DNA of 64,000 nucleotides from Christiangramia fulva (GTDB lineage Bacteria; Bacteroidota; Bacteroidia; Flavobacteriales; Flavobacteriaceae), in contig NZ_CP028136.1 in NCBI RefSeq assembly GCF_003024155.1, positions 682,001 to 746,000 of the forward strand. The letters are read 5' to 3'. Below are positions 46,111-54,600 of this stretch, piece by piece. The translations under genes were made by a program, and so were the position numbers. The notes under the pieces were generated by a model that worked only from the letters and a program-made list of their open reading frames with translations, did not search any database and was not told the origin of the DNA. Position 1 is the first letter of the stretch. Each line of letters starts with the position of its first letter.

Positions 46111-47469
46111 TTAAATCGTCATTGAGAATAATTGGGTGTCTGGTTTCTGCCGTTGCAGCCTAAGGTCGAATGCCATACATACGTTTCTTACAAAAGGCCT
46201 TCCCGATTGTGGGATCTTTAGGCCATGATCTCCCATTTCTACCACCCCGTCTAAAGACATTTCCAAAAGTCTGTTTTTAATATCTCTTATTTCGGGAATA
46301 TAATCTGGAAGCTGCTCCCAGCTCGTTTCCATTTTACACATCAGGTTGAGGATGTGTTTCCTGATGATCAGGTCTTCTTCATTTAAAATATGTCCGCGGT
46401 AAACGGGTAAAATTCCGTTGCAGACAAGGGATTCATATTCTTCCACTCCCTTGGCGTTCTGTGCAAAACCGTACCAGCAGTCGCTAATGGCTGAAACACC
46501 AAGGCCTATCATAACCTTTGTTTTGGAAGAAGTATATCCCATAAAATTTCTATGGATCTTCTTTTCTTCTAAAGCTTTATATAAACTATCGGTTTTTAAG
46601 GCAAAATGGTCCATGCCTATTTCAACATATCCCGATTCCTGAAGCATTTTTTTGCCAATCTCGTACATAAGTCGTTTTTCACTGGCATCAGGCAGATCTT
46701 CTTCCTTAAAACCACGCTGGCCATTTCCTTTTATCCATGGCACATGCGCATAGCTGTAAAAGGCAATTCGGTCTGGCATAAGTTCTTTGGTTCGCATGAT
46801 GCTTTGCACGATATCTTCAGCAGTTTGGAAAGGAAGCCCAAAAACGAGGTCGTGACCAATAGAGGTAAAACCTGCTTCACGCGCCCAATTGGTGACCTTT
46901 CGCACATTCTCGAAAGGCTGAATGCGATGTATGGCTTTTTGTACGGCGGGATTATAATCCTGCACGCCAAAACTCACCCTTGTAAAACCGAGTTTTCCCA
47001 GTATCTTCAAGTGTTGTTCCGTAGTATTGTTGGGATGGCCTTCAAAACTGAATTCTGCTTCGGGATGTCTTTCAGCAAACTTGAAAATGCCTTTCATCAG
47101 CAATTGAAGATTTTTTACTGAAAAGAAAGTGGGCGTGCCTCCGCCAAGGTGCAGTTCTTTTACAATAGGTTTCTCTCCAAGCATTTCACAATACAGCTCC
47201 CACTCTGCGATCACCGCATTTATATAGGGAGTTTCCACATCGTGATTTTTGGTAATTCTCTTATTACATCCGCAAAAGGTGCACAGGCTTTCACAAAAAG
47301 GAAGGTGAATATATACACTTATTCCCTCCGTTTTATTGCTTTCTGCAAAACTCTTTTTCAGCTGCTCCTTCCAGGAGTTCAGGGTGAAATTCTGATCTTC
47401 CCAAAATGGAACTGTTGGGTAGCTCGTATAGCGAGGCCCCGCAACATTATATTTCTCGATAAGATTCAT
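46111..47469 (-). CDS. hemN: Oxygen-independent coproporphyrinogen III oxidase
   Basis: A 452-residue radical-SAM enzyme making protoporphyrinogen IX without oxygen. The cluster motif CESLCTFCGC follows VYIHLPF near residue 50; ELHLGGGTPTFF and the C-terminal HemN region (RNFMGYTSSKT) are present. It allows haem synthesis for cbb3 oxidase and cytochromes at low oxygen. A box plus a perfect -7 element lie upstream, and ric follows in the operon. Confidence 0.96.
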   Translation of the reverse strand: MNLIEKYNVAGPRYTSYPTVPFWEDQNFTLNSWKEQLKKSFAESNKTEGISVYIHLPFCESLCTFCGCNKRITKNHDVETPYINAVIAEWELYCEMLGEKPIVKELHLGGGTPTFFSVKNLQLLMKGIFKFAERHPEAEFSFEGHPNNTTEQHLKILGKLGFTRVSFGVQDYNPAVQKAIHRIQPFENVRKVTNWAREAGFTSIGHDLVFGLPFQTAEDIVQSIMRTKELMPDRIAFYSYAHVPWIKGNGQRGFKEEDLPDASEKRLMYEIGKKMLQESGYVEIGMDHFALKTDSLYKALEEKKIHRNFMGYTSSKTKVMIGLGVSAISDCWYGFAQNAKGVEEYESLVCNGILPVYRGHILNEEDLIIRKHILNLMCKMETSWEQLPDYIPEIRDIKNRLLEMSLDGVVEMGDHGLKIPQSGRPFVRNVCMAFDLRLQRQKPDTQLFSMTI

Positions 47470-47495
47470 AAATACCTTTCCTTAAATACCTTTCA

Positions 47496-47538
47496 CAAAG
47501 GTACCGGGAGAGCTACGGGAGAAAAATGACAATTATCA
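47496..47538 (-). promoter_or_regulatory. Fnr-like box and -7 element of hemN-ric
   Basis: On the minus strand TGATAATTGTCA (47538-47527) is followed after exactly 23 bp by TACCTTTG (47503-47496), a perfect TAnnTTTG, 26 bp before the hemN start. The 12-bp box is identical to that of ccoS. Confidence 0.88.
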
Positions 47539-47561
47539 GCTTTCAGCCAATTATAAGATTT

Positions 47562-48167
47562 TCAGAATTTTATCTTTTTGATCTCTACCGAAGTATCACC
47601 CAGAATGTCTAAAGAAATGTGCAGATGATCTTCGAGGGCTGTGATCTCTTCAATTTCAATGCTTTGCAGGGAGCCACTTAGATGTACTCCTTCCACAGTT
47701 TCAATCTGATTAAGAAGTTTTTCGTTGAGCTTTTCAAGCTGACTGGCGATTTCCGGAAGAAAATCAAAATTCATTCTCTTTTTCAATTTTTCGTAGAACC
47801 AGGTGTTTAAAATTCCGTGAAGCAGGAAATCGGCAATTTTGCTATTGCTTTTCGCCGTCATTTTATAATCACTGATAGAAATTTGCTGCACATTGCGGTC
47901 GAACTCAAGCTTTGCATGAAAAACAAGCTTTACGGGGCGGTTCTTCCATAGAGAAGTAAGTGTTTGCAGTTCCAGTTCAAGGGCAACATCATAATTTGCA
48001 AGGCTGCTTTTGTACAAAGACAGCTCCAGAATTTGGGCAAAATTGCGCATCTCGCCATTGCCTTTTTTCTTCTGAATGATCTCACCCATCAGCTTTTCCC
48101 GCAGATATTTTTCCAGCACCGGATAGCCAATTTTCACGGGAAGAATGATCTTAATATTGTTTTCCAT
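47562..48167 (-). CDS. Hypothetical protein, possibly DUF4403-like
   Basis: A 201-residue protein without signal peptide. Alternating hydrophobic strands and a C-terminal half (LEKLNEKLLNQIETVEGVHLSGSLQSIEIEEITALEDHLHISLDILG) resemble part of lipid-binding-like DUF4403 proteins, but the match is by eye only. It is transcribed alone; a perfect 13-bp inverted repeat lies 12 bp upstream of its start codon. Confidence 0.75.
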   Translation of the reverse strand: MENNIKIILPVKIGYPVLEKYLREKLMGEIIQKKKGNGEMRNFAQILELSLYKSSLANYDVALELELQTLTSLWKNRPVKLVFHAKLEFDRNVQQISISDYKMTAKSNSKIADFLLHGILNTWFYEKLKKRMNFDFLPEIASQLEKLNEKLLNQIETVEGVHLSGSLQSIEIEEITALEDHLHISLDILGDTSVEIKKIKF

Positions 48168-48178
48168 AAAGGATTTAT

Positions 48179-48209
48179 GCTTTTGAAAAAGATAAGCTTT
48201 TTCAAAAGC
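48179..48209 (-). promoter_or_regulatory. Perfect inverted repeat in the leader of the hypothetical gene
   Basis: GCTTTTGAAAAAG (48179-48191) and CTTTTTCAAAAGC (48197-48209) are perfect inverted repeats with a 5-nt loop, immediately upstream of the start at 48167 and downstream of a -7-like TAAATTTG (48236-48229, minus strand). It could be an operator or an RNA hairpin controlling translation. Confidence 0.5.
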
Positions 48210-48392
48210 AACCTCAGTTAAAAACCTGCAAATTTATACTGAAGGCTTTATAGCCATAATTTCAACAAAACAGGCCTTTACTTAACAACAATTTGCGAGA
48301 CCTCTTTAATCTTTTGTTAATCATTTGAGTGGCGCCTATTTAATTTATAATTTAAAGAGGAATGTGAATGTTTAACTAATAAACAAAGAATT

Positions 48393-48593
48393 ATGAGTAT
48401 TGTAAAGGTAATTGAAGTTCTTGCGACTTCAGATGAAAGTTTTGAAGCAGCCACAAAGAACGCTTTGAAAGAAGCTTCTAAATCGGTAAAAAATATTGAA
48501 TCTATTTATGTAAAGGAAATGAACGCCAAAGTGGTAAACAACGAGATTGTTTCTTACGGTGTAAATGCGAAAATATCTTTTAAAGTAGAATAA
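48393..48593 (+). CDS. Dodecin-family flavin-binding protein
   Basis: A 66-residue protein matching the dodecin fold (SIVKVIEVLATSDESFEAAT, NALKEASKSVKNIESIYVKE, YGVNAKISFKVE). Dodecins form hollow dodecamers that store or buffer flavins. The Trp of archaeal dodecin that stacks on flavin is not present at the expected place (NIESIYV), so ligand preference may differ. It is a single gene followed by a repeat element. Confidence 0.9.
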   Translation: MSIVKVIEVLATSDESFEAATKNALKEASKSVKNIESIYVKEMNAKVVNNEIVSYGVNAKISFKVE

Positions 48594-48596
48594 TTT

Positions 48597-48730
48597 AAAG
48601 GAAGCTGTGTCAAAAATCGAAAAATAGTCATCCTGAATTTATTTCAGGATATTAATCAAAGTGAAACCGGTCTACCGCAGGCAGACAAGTTCAGCTTGAC
48701 GAAAACAGAGCTTTTGAGACAGCTCCTTTT
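48597..48730. repeat. MITE/REP-like element with terminal inverted repeats
   Basis: A 134-bp non-coding element bounded by near-matching inverted ends (AAAGGAAGCTGTGTCAAAA at the left; TTTTGAGACAGCTCCTTTT at the right, sharing GCTGT[G/C]TCAAAA). Inside lie a CCTGAA/TTCAGG hairpin and a longer GTCAxxCTGAA/TTCAGxxTGAC pair. I recall similar sequences dispersed in flavobacterial intergenic DNA. No transposase is present. It may also act as terminator for dodecin. Confidence 0.65.
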
Positions 48731-48771
48731 ATTTTTCTCTCATTCAACTTTTCACTACCTAATTTTTTCCC

Positions 48772-51435
48772 ATGGCCGGCAAAGAAAAATCTTCCAGTTT
48801 TGAGACTGAAAATAAGGAATGGCTCGATTCCTTCCACTGGATCTTGAAAAATGAATCTCCAGAAAGGGCAAGGGAAATTCTTGCTTTACTTGAAGACGAG
48901 GCATCCAAAAAGGGCGTTCTACCTCATAATCCGCTGAATACTCCCTATATCAATACGATTCCTGAAAAAGAAGAGGAAGCTTATCCCGGCGATCTGGAGA
49001 TCGAGGAGAAACTGCTTTCCCTAATACGCTGGAATGCGATGGCCATGGTGGCGAAGGCGAATAAAAAGAATACCGGCATTGGCGGACATATTTCCACCTA
49101 TGCCTCAATTGCCAATCTCTGGGAAGTGGGTTTCAATCATTTTTTCAGAAATAATGACAAAGGGCCCGGCGATACCATTTACTTCCAGGGGCATGCTTCA
49201 CCCGGGGTTTATGCAAGGTCTTTTGTAGAAGGTCGGTTTGACGAGGAATATCTTGAGAATTTCAGAAGGGATGTTTACAGCAAAAAATCGCTTACCTCCT
49301 ACCCTCACCCACGGCTCATGCCCGAATACTGGAGCCACCCAACCGTTTCTATGGGCCTGGCTCCAATACAGGCAATCTACCAGGCGCGATTCAATAAATA
49401 CCTGGAGCATCGGGGACTAATCGAAGAAAATGATCAAAAAGTTTGGGCTTTCCTCGGTGATGGAGAAATGGATGAACCGGAATCACGCGGAGCTATTAGC
49501 ATCGCTGCCAGGGATAAACTGGACAATCTCATTTTTGTGGTGGACTGTAACCTGCAACGTCTTGATGGTCCTGTTCGTGGAAACCAGAAGATCATTCAGG
49601 AGCTTGAAAGGCTTTTCAGGGGTGCAGGCTGGAATGTGATCAAAGTTCTATGGGGCAGCGACTGGGAGCACATTTTGGAAAAAGACAAAAGCGACAAACT
49701 TATTCAAAAGCTGAATGAGCTGCCCGACGGCATGCTTCAGAAATTCGCCTTTGAAGAAGGAAGTTATATGCGGGAACACCTTTTTGGGGATGATGAGGAA
49801 CTGAAAGATCTGGTAAAAAACCTTTCCGACGAAGAGCTGAAAAAACTGAAACGCGGCGGCCACGATCCCGTTAAGATCTACAACGCCTATAAAAAAGCCG
49901 TGGAAACCAAAGATATGCCCACCATCATCCTCGCACAGACCATTAAGGGTTACGGACAGGGAAAATCGGGTGAGGCCAGCAATGTAGCGCACCAGACCAA
50001 AAAAATGAATCTTCAGGGGCTGAAGCATTTCAGGGATTATTTTGATGTACCGATCTCAGATGAAGACCTGGAAGATATCCCTTTCATTCGTCCGGAAAAA
50101 AACAGTGAGGAATTCAAATATTTAAAAAATAGACGTGAGGATCTCGGCGGATTTATACCCGTTAGAAAAGACAAAAGCGGCAAACTTAAAGCTCCTGATA
50201 ATTCGATTTTCGAAAAATTCATGGAAGGTTCCGGTGAAGATGAAGCGGCCACCACCAGCGTGCTGGTACAGATCCTGGGAAAACTCCTGAAGGACAAGAA
50301 TATTGGAAAATTTATAACTCCTATCATTCCCGATGAATCCAGAACCTTCGGGATGGAAGCCCTTTTCCAACAGGCCGGGATCTATGCGGAAGGCGGTCAA
50401 AAATACGAGCCTGTAGATAAAGACAGCCTGCTTTATTATAAAGAAACCGAAAAAGGAGTGATCCTCGAAGAAGGTATCACCGAGGCAGGATGCACCAGCG
50501 AGTTTATCGCTGCGGGAACGGCCTATCTCAACCAGGGACTGAATATGATCCCTTTCTATTTCTTCTATTCGATGTTCGGATTTCAGCGAACTGCCGATCT
50601 TATCTGGGTTGCCGCCGATGCCGGAGCCAAGGGATTCCTGGTAGGCGGGATTTCCGGTCGTACCAGCCTTCCCGGCGAAGGCCTGCAGCATCAGGACGGG
50701 CAAAGTCATTTATACGCGATGGCCTTTCCAAATATTGCGGCTTACGATCCCGCTTTCGCCTACGAGATTGCGATTATCGTGAAAAACGGTATCAAAAGAA
50801 TGTACACTAACAAAGAGAATATTTTTTATTATATCACCGTGGGCAACGCCACTTACCCGATGCCGAAAATGCCCGAAAATGCTGAAGAAGGTGTTTTAAA
50901 AGGCATGTACCGCTATTTGAAATCGAACAAAAAAGGAAAACTCAAAGCGCATCTTTTCGGCAGCGGGGCGATCATGAAAGAGGTGATCGAAGCCCAGGAG
51001 ATCCTGGAAAAGGACTATGATATAAGCACCGATATCTGGAGCGTGACCAGCTACAAAGCGCTGTATGACGATGCAATAGATACCGAAAGGCAAAACAGGC
51101 TGAAGGCCCAGCTGAATAAGGAACCTAATTATATCCAGGAAAGTTTAAAAAATGAAAAAGGAGTTTTCGTGGCTGCGACCGATTATGTGAAGGCGGTGCC
51201 GGCTTCGGTTTCAAAATGGTTCCCAAAGGGATTGAGCATCCTGGGTACCGATGGTTTTGGCCGAAGCGACACTCGCGAGGAACTGCGAAAATTCTTCGAG
51301 GTGAATGCCGCGAATATTGTATACACCGTGCTTTATGAATTATGTCTTGAAGATAAGATCGATTCTAAAGACCTGAAAAAAGCCGCGAAAAAATTAAAGA
51401 TCGAACCTAAAAAACCAAATCCGAGAACATCTTGA
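48772..51435 (+). CDS. aceE: Pyruvate dehydrogenase E1, homodimeric type
   Basis: An 887-residue thiamine-diphosphate enzyme decarboxylating pyruvate and acetylating the lipoyl groups of AceF. It has HISTYASIANLWEVGFNHFF, the TPP motif GDGEMDEPESRGAIS…NLQRLDGPV, and HQTKKMN. It is the single-chain form, not the split PdhA/PdhB form. It begins aceE-aceF-lpd, with gaps of 20 and 82 bp. Length is normal for the family. Confidence 0.96.
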   Translation: MAGKEKSSSFETENKEWLDSFHWILKNESPERAREILALLEDEASKKGVLPHNPLNTPYINTIPEKEEEAYPGDLEIEEKLLSLIRWNAMAMVAKANKKNTGIGGHISTYASIANLWEVGFNHFFRNNDKGPGDTIYFQGHASPGVYARSFVEGRFDEEYLENFRRDVYSKKSLTSYPHPRLMPEYWSHPTVSMGLAPIQAIYQARFNKYLEHRGLIEENDQKVWAFLGDGEMDEPESRGAISIAARDKLDNLIFVVDCNLQRLDGPVRGNQKIIQELERLFRGAGWNVIKVLWGSDWEHILEKDKSDKLIQKLNELPDGMLQKFAFEEGSYMREHLFGDDEELKDLVKNLSDEELKKLKRGGHDPVKIYNAYKKAVETKDMPTIILAQTIKGYGQGKSGEASNVAHQTKKMNLQGLKHFRDYFDVPISDEDLEDIPFIRPEKNSEEFKYLKNRREDLGGFIPVRKDKSGKLKAPDNSIFEKFMEGSGEDEAATTSVLVQILGKLLKDKNIGKFITPIIPDESRTFGMEALFQQAGIYAEGGQKYEPVDKDSLLYYKETEKGVILEEGITEAGCTSEFIAAGTAYLNQGLNMIPFYFFYSMFGFQRTADLIWVAADAGAKGFLVGGISGRTSLPGEGLQHQDGQSHLYAMAFPNIAAYDPAFAYEIAIIVKNGIKRMYTNKENIFYYITVGNATYPMPKMPENAEEGVLKGMYRYLKSNKKGKLKAHLFGSGAIMKEVIEAQEILEKDYDISTDIWSVTSYKALYDDAIDTERQNRLKAQLNKEPNYIQESLKNEKGVFVAATDYVKAVPASVSKWFPKGLSILGTDGFGRSDTREELRKFFEVNAANIVYTVLYELCLEDKIDSKDLKKAAKKLKIEPKKPNPRTS

Positions 51436-51455
51436 TCCGGAAAAAATATTGAAAA

Positions 51456-52955
51456 ATGGCAAAAGAAATTAAGATCCCGCAGATTGCCGAAGGAGTTGAA
51501 TCGGCTACCGTAACCGAAATTCTCGTAAGCGAGGGCGACAGCGTGGAAAAAGACCAGTCTATCATCACCGTGGAATCTGATAAAGCTTCGGTTGAAATTC
51601 CCTGTCCTGAAGCCGGGACGGTAAAATCTATTTCGGTGAGTGAAGGCGATGAAGTGAAAGTAGGCGATGTGATCCTGAAACTCGAGGCCGGTGATTCTGA
51701 TGAAGAAGATTCTGAAGAAGAAGAGGAAAAGAGTGAAAAAGGAAAAGAGGAAAAGGAAAAAAAAGAGCAGAAAAAAAAGTCTGATAAAGACGAATCTGAA
51801 GAGGATGATTCTGATGAAGACGAATCTGAAGAGGAAGGGAAGGAGTCAAAGAGTCAAAAAGGGAAAGAGAAAAAGGACAAAAAAGAAGATAATTCAGAGG
51901 ATAAATCTGAGGACGAGGAAAAAAGTGAAAAAGGAAAAGAGGAAAAGAATAAAAAAGATAAAAGTAAAAAGGAGTCTGAAAAAGATGATTCAGGATCTGA
52001 AGAGAAAGAGTCCAAAAAGAAAAAAGATAAGGATTCCGACGAAAAAGATTCTGAAGAAAGCAGCGCGGCAGAAGTTCCCGCCTCCCCGGGAGTACGCCGG
52101 TTTGCCCGCGAACTGGGAATCGATATTTCAAAAGTTGACGGGACCGGTGAAAACGGTCGAATCAGCAAAGAAGACGTAAAGAATTTCGCCAAAGAGGGGT
52201 CGGGAAAAGCGGCTTCAAAAAGCGAATTATCATTACCCGATTTCAGCAAATGGGGCGCTACCGAACGCAAACCCATGTCGGGAATTAGAAGCGCGACCGC
52301 GAAAAATGTATCGGCTTCCTGGAGTACTATTCCGCATGTATTTCAGTTTGACGAGGCTGATATTTCAGCAATCGAAGAGCATATGGAAAAGCTCAGCGAG
52401 AAAGCCGAAAAAGCCGGCGCGAAGATCACGATTACCTCGATTCTGGTTAAAATTGCGGCCACCGCATTACGGCAATTTCCGAAGTTCAATGCCAGCCTGG
52501 ACCTGGAAAATAAGGAAATGATCCTGAAAAAATACGTGAATATCGGCCTTGCCGTAGACACCGAAAAAGGCCTGCTGGTGCCGGTGATCAAAAATGCTGA
52601 TCAGAAGACGATTATCGAGATCGCTTCCGAAATTGGAAAGCTCGCCGAAAAAGCTCGTGCGGGCAAACTCGAACCGGAAGAAATGAAGGGCGGTAATTTT
52701 ACCATTTCTAACCTCGGCGGGATTGGTGGCACCAATTTCACGCCCATCATTCCGCATCCGCAGGTGGCGATCCTGGGTGTGTCTCGAGCTCAGAAAAAAC
52801 CTGTTTATATAGACGGGAACATGGAACCACGGGATATGCTTCCGCTAAGCCTCTCGTATGATCACCGCCTGATCGATGGCGCCGAAGGAGCCGAATTCAT
52901 TACCTGGATCTCCAAAGCGCTGGAAGATCCGTACCAGGCATTGCTTGGGGCTTAA
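51456..52955 (+). CDS. aceF: Pyruvate dehydrogenase E2 with charged linker
   Basis: A 499-residue dihydrolipoamide acetyltransferase. One lipoyl domain (1-78; lipoylated Lys in ESDKASVEI) is followed by a very long low-complexity linker (about 82-208) of Asp, Glu, Lys and Ser, then the peripheral-subunit-binding domain (about 210-245; SPGVRRFARELGIDISKVDG) and the catalytic domain (about 270-499; active-site YDHRLIDGAEG). E2 linkers are usually Ala/Pro-rich; this one is almost purely charged. Within it EKSEKGKEEK is repeated, with near-identical DNA at about 51725 and 51919, suggesting growth by internal duplication. Confidence 0.95.
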   Translation: MAKEIKIPQIAEGVESATVTEILVSEGDSVEKDQSIITVESDKASVEIPCPEAGTVKSISVSEGDEVKVGDVILKLEAGDSDEEDSEEEEEKSEKGKEEKEKKEQKKKSDKDESEEDDSDEDESEEEGKESKSQKGKEKKDKKEDNSEDKSEDEEKSEKGKEEKNKKDKSKKESEKDDSGSEEKESKKKKDKDSDEKDSEESSAAEVPASPGVRRFARELGIDISKVDGTGENGRISKEDVKNFAKEGSGKAASKSELSLPDFSKWGATERKPMSGIRSATAKNVSASWSTIPHVFQFDEADISAIEEHMEKLSEKAEKAGAKITITSILVKIAATALRQFPKFNASLDLENKEMILKKYVNIGLAVDTEKGLLVPVIKNADQKTIIEIASEIGKLAEKARAGKLEPEEMKGGNFTISNLGGIGGTNFTPIIPHPQVAILGVSRAQKKPVYIDGNMEPRDMLPLSLSYDHRLIDGAEGAEFITWISKALEDPYQALLGA

Positions 52956-52960
52956 TTGCG

Positions 52961-53010
52961 CCTCACCCGGAATTCTAAAAAGAATTCCGACCTTTCTAAA
53001 GGAGAGGTGA
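52961..53010. repeat. Nested-palindrome intergenic element
   Basis: In the 82 bp between aceF and lpd, TCACC and GGTGA enclose CGGAATTC/GAATTCCG and CCTTT/AAAGG hairpins. The cloverleaf-like layout looks like a dispersed REP-type element of Flavobacteria. It could affect transcript stability between the two genes. Confidence 0.5.
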
Positions 53011-53037
53011 TCAAAGACAACAAAACTAATTATTGGT

Positions 53038-54447
53038 ATGGCTGAAAAAGAGAAAAAAGAACTTATCATCATTGGGGCGGGCCCGGGAGGCTATGCCGCG
53101 GCTTTCCGCGCTGCCGATCTGGGAATAAAGGTCACCCTTATCGATCCCGAGGTTAATCCCGGCGGGGTATGCCTCTATCGCGGTTGCATTCCTTCCAAGG
53201 CGCTGCTTCACCTTTCACAGGTAAAACAGGAAGCTGAAAAAGCTGCCGAATGGGGATTAAAATTCGAAGAACCTGAGATCGACCTGAAAAAGATCAGGAA
53301 ATGGAAAGAAAGCGTGGTGAAGAAACTTACCCAGGGGCTGGGACAGCTTTCGAAAAGCAGGAAAGTGGAATATATCAAAGGCCATGCTTATTTTAAAAGC
53401 GATGAAATACTGGTGGTGGAACCCGGGGATGGCGAAAAGACCGAAATGGGTTTTGAAAATATTATCCTTGCCACGGGATCTGAAAATATTTCACTTCCCG
53501 GTGTGGAGATCGACCATAAATATATTCTCGATTCTACGGACGCCCTGGAATTAAAGGAAATTCCCGAAAGTCTGCTCGTGATAGGCGGCGGATATATAGG
53601 CCTGGAAATGGGAAGCGTTTATGCCGCCCTGGGCTCAAAGGTTTCAGTAGCCGAAATGACCGCAGGCTTTCTTCCCGGTGCCGACCGTGACCTGGTAAAG
53701 GTCTTTGAAAAGGAACAGCCATTTGAAGAATTGTATTTCAGCACGAAGGTGGAAAAATTGGAATTAAAGGATAAAAAAGTGCAGGTAAAACTGAAGCCTG
53801 AAGATGGCAAAGCCCAAGAAAAGAAATTTGACAAGGTACTTATAGCCATTGGCCGCCAGCCGCAGACCAAAAGTCTGAAACTCGAAAATTGCGGACTGGA
53901 GACCAATTCTGACGGTTTTATAGAAGTCGACAGCAAAAGAAGGACTGGCAAAAAGAATATTTTCGCCATTGGCGATCTTACCGGCGAGCCTTTGCTCGCT
54001 CATAAGGCTACCCATGAAGGCCGTGTCGCTGCAGAAGCCATTGCGATGGATGACGGTGCGGCTTACGACCCAAGGTCAATTCCCGCGATCGTTTTTACCA
54101 ATCCGCAGATCGCCTGGTGCGGACTCACCAGCGGAGAGGCAAAAGAAAAAGAAATGCAGGTGGAAATACTAAAATTTCCCTGGAGCGCCTCGGGCCGTGC
54201 GGTAGCCATTGGGCAACCAAACGGCATCACCAAACTGATCGTCGAAAAGGAAACCGGAAGGATCCTTGGTGGCGCCGTAGCCGGGTATAATGCCGGGAAC
54301 ATGATCATGGAAATTTCGCTCGCCATAGAAATGGCAGCAACAGCCGAAGATATAGCCTTAAGCATCCACCCACACCCAACTTTATCGGAAACGATCATGG
54401 AGGCCGCCGAAATATATTCAAGCAGTCCGACCCATATTTCGAGGTGA
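53038..54447 (+). CDS. lpdA: Dihydrolipoamide dehydrogenase (E3)
   Basis: A 469-residue flavoprotein disulfide reductase. It has the FAD motif IIGAGPGGYAAAFRAADLG, redox disulfide CLYRGCIPSKALL, NAD motif VIGGGYIGLEMGSVYAALG, FAIGDLTGEPLLAHKATHEG and the C-terminal catalytic HPHPTLSE. It reoxidises the lipoyl groups of AceF and makes NADH. It is the third gene of the aceEF operon; a terminator follows about 150 bp downstream. Confidence 0.96.
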   Translation: MAEKEKKELIIIGAGPGGYAAAFRAADLGIKVTLIDPEVNPGGVCLYRGCIPSKALLHLSQVKQEAEKAAEWGLKFEEPEIDLKKIRKWKESVVKKLTQGLGQLSKSRKVEYIKGHAYFKSDEILVVEPGDGEKTEMGFENIILATGSENISLPGVEIDHKYILDSTDALELKEIPESLLVIGGGYIGLEMGSVYAALGSKVSVAEMTAGFLPGADRDLVKVFEKEQPFEELYFSTKVEKLELKDKKVQVKLKPEDGKAQEKKFDKVLIAIGRQPQTKSLKLENCGLETNSDGFIEVDSKRRTGKKNIFAIGDLTGEPLLAHKATHEGRVAAEAIAMDDGAAYDPRSIPAIVFTNPQIAWCGLTSGEAKEKEMQVEILKFPWSASGRAVAIGQPNGITKLIVEKETGRILGGAVAGYNAGNMIMEISLAIEMAATAEDIALSIHPHPTLSETIMEAAEIYSSSPTHISR

Positions 54448-54600
54448 GTTTGTTTGAGCAGTTCAGTTAAAAAATGGGGCATTGAGTTAAAAATTAGTTA
54501 ATTAACCAGACAATCTGGTATTTATCATGTGGCTCTTTTAAATTGCCCGCGTTCGCAAAAAAATCCTTTTTTTGCCCTAATAAATATTAGGAAACCAACA

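Noticed and set aside
50122..50709. 195-codon frame opposite aceE
   Set aside because: Shadow of a long conserved gene in higher-GC DNA where stop codons are rarer.
51628..52276. Overlapping Ser/Phe-rich and Lys/Arg-rich frames on both strands of aceF
   Set aside because: They are by-products of the low-complexity GAA/AAA/TCT linker DNA; only the AceF frame continues into conserved domains on both sides.
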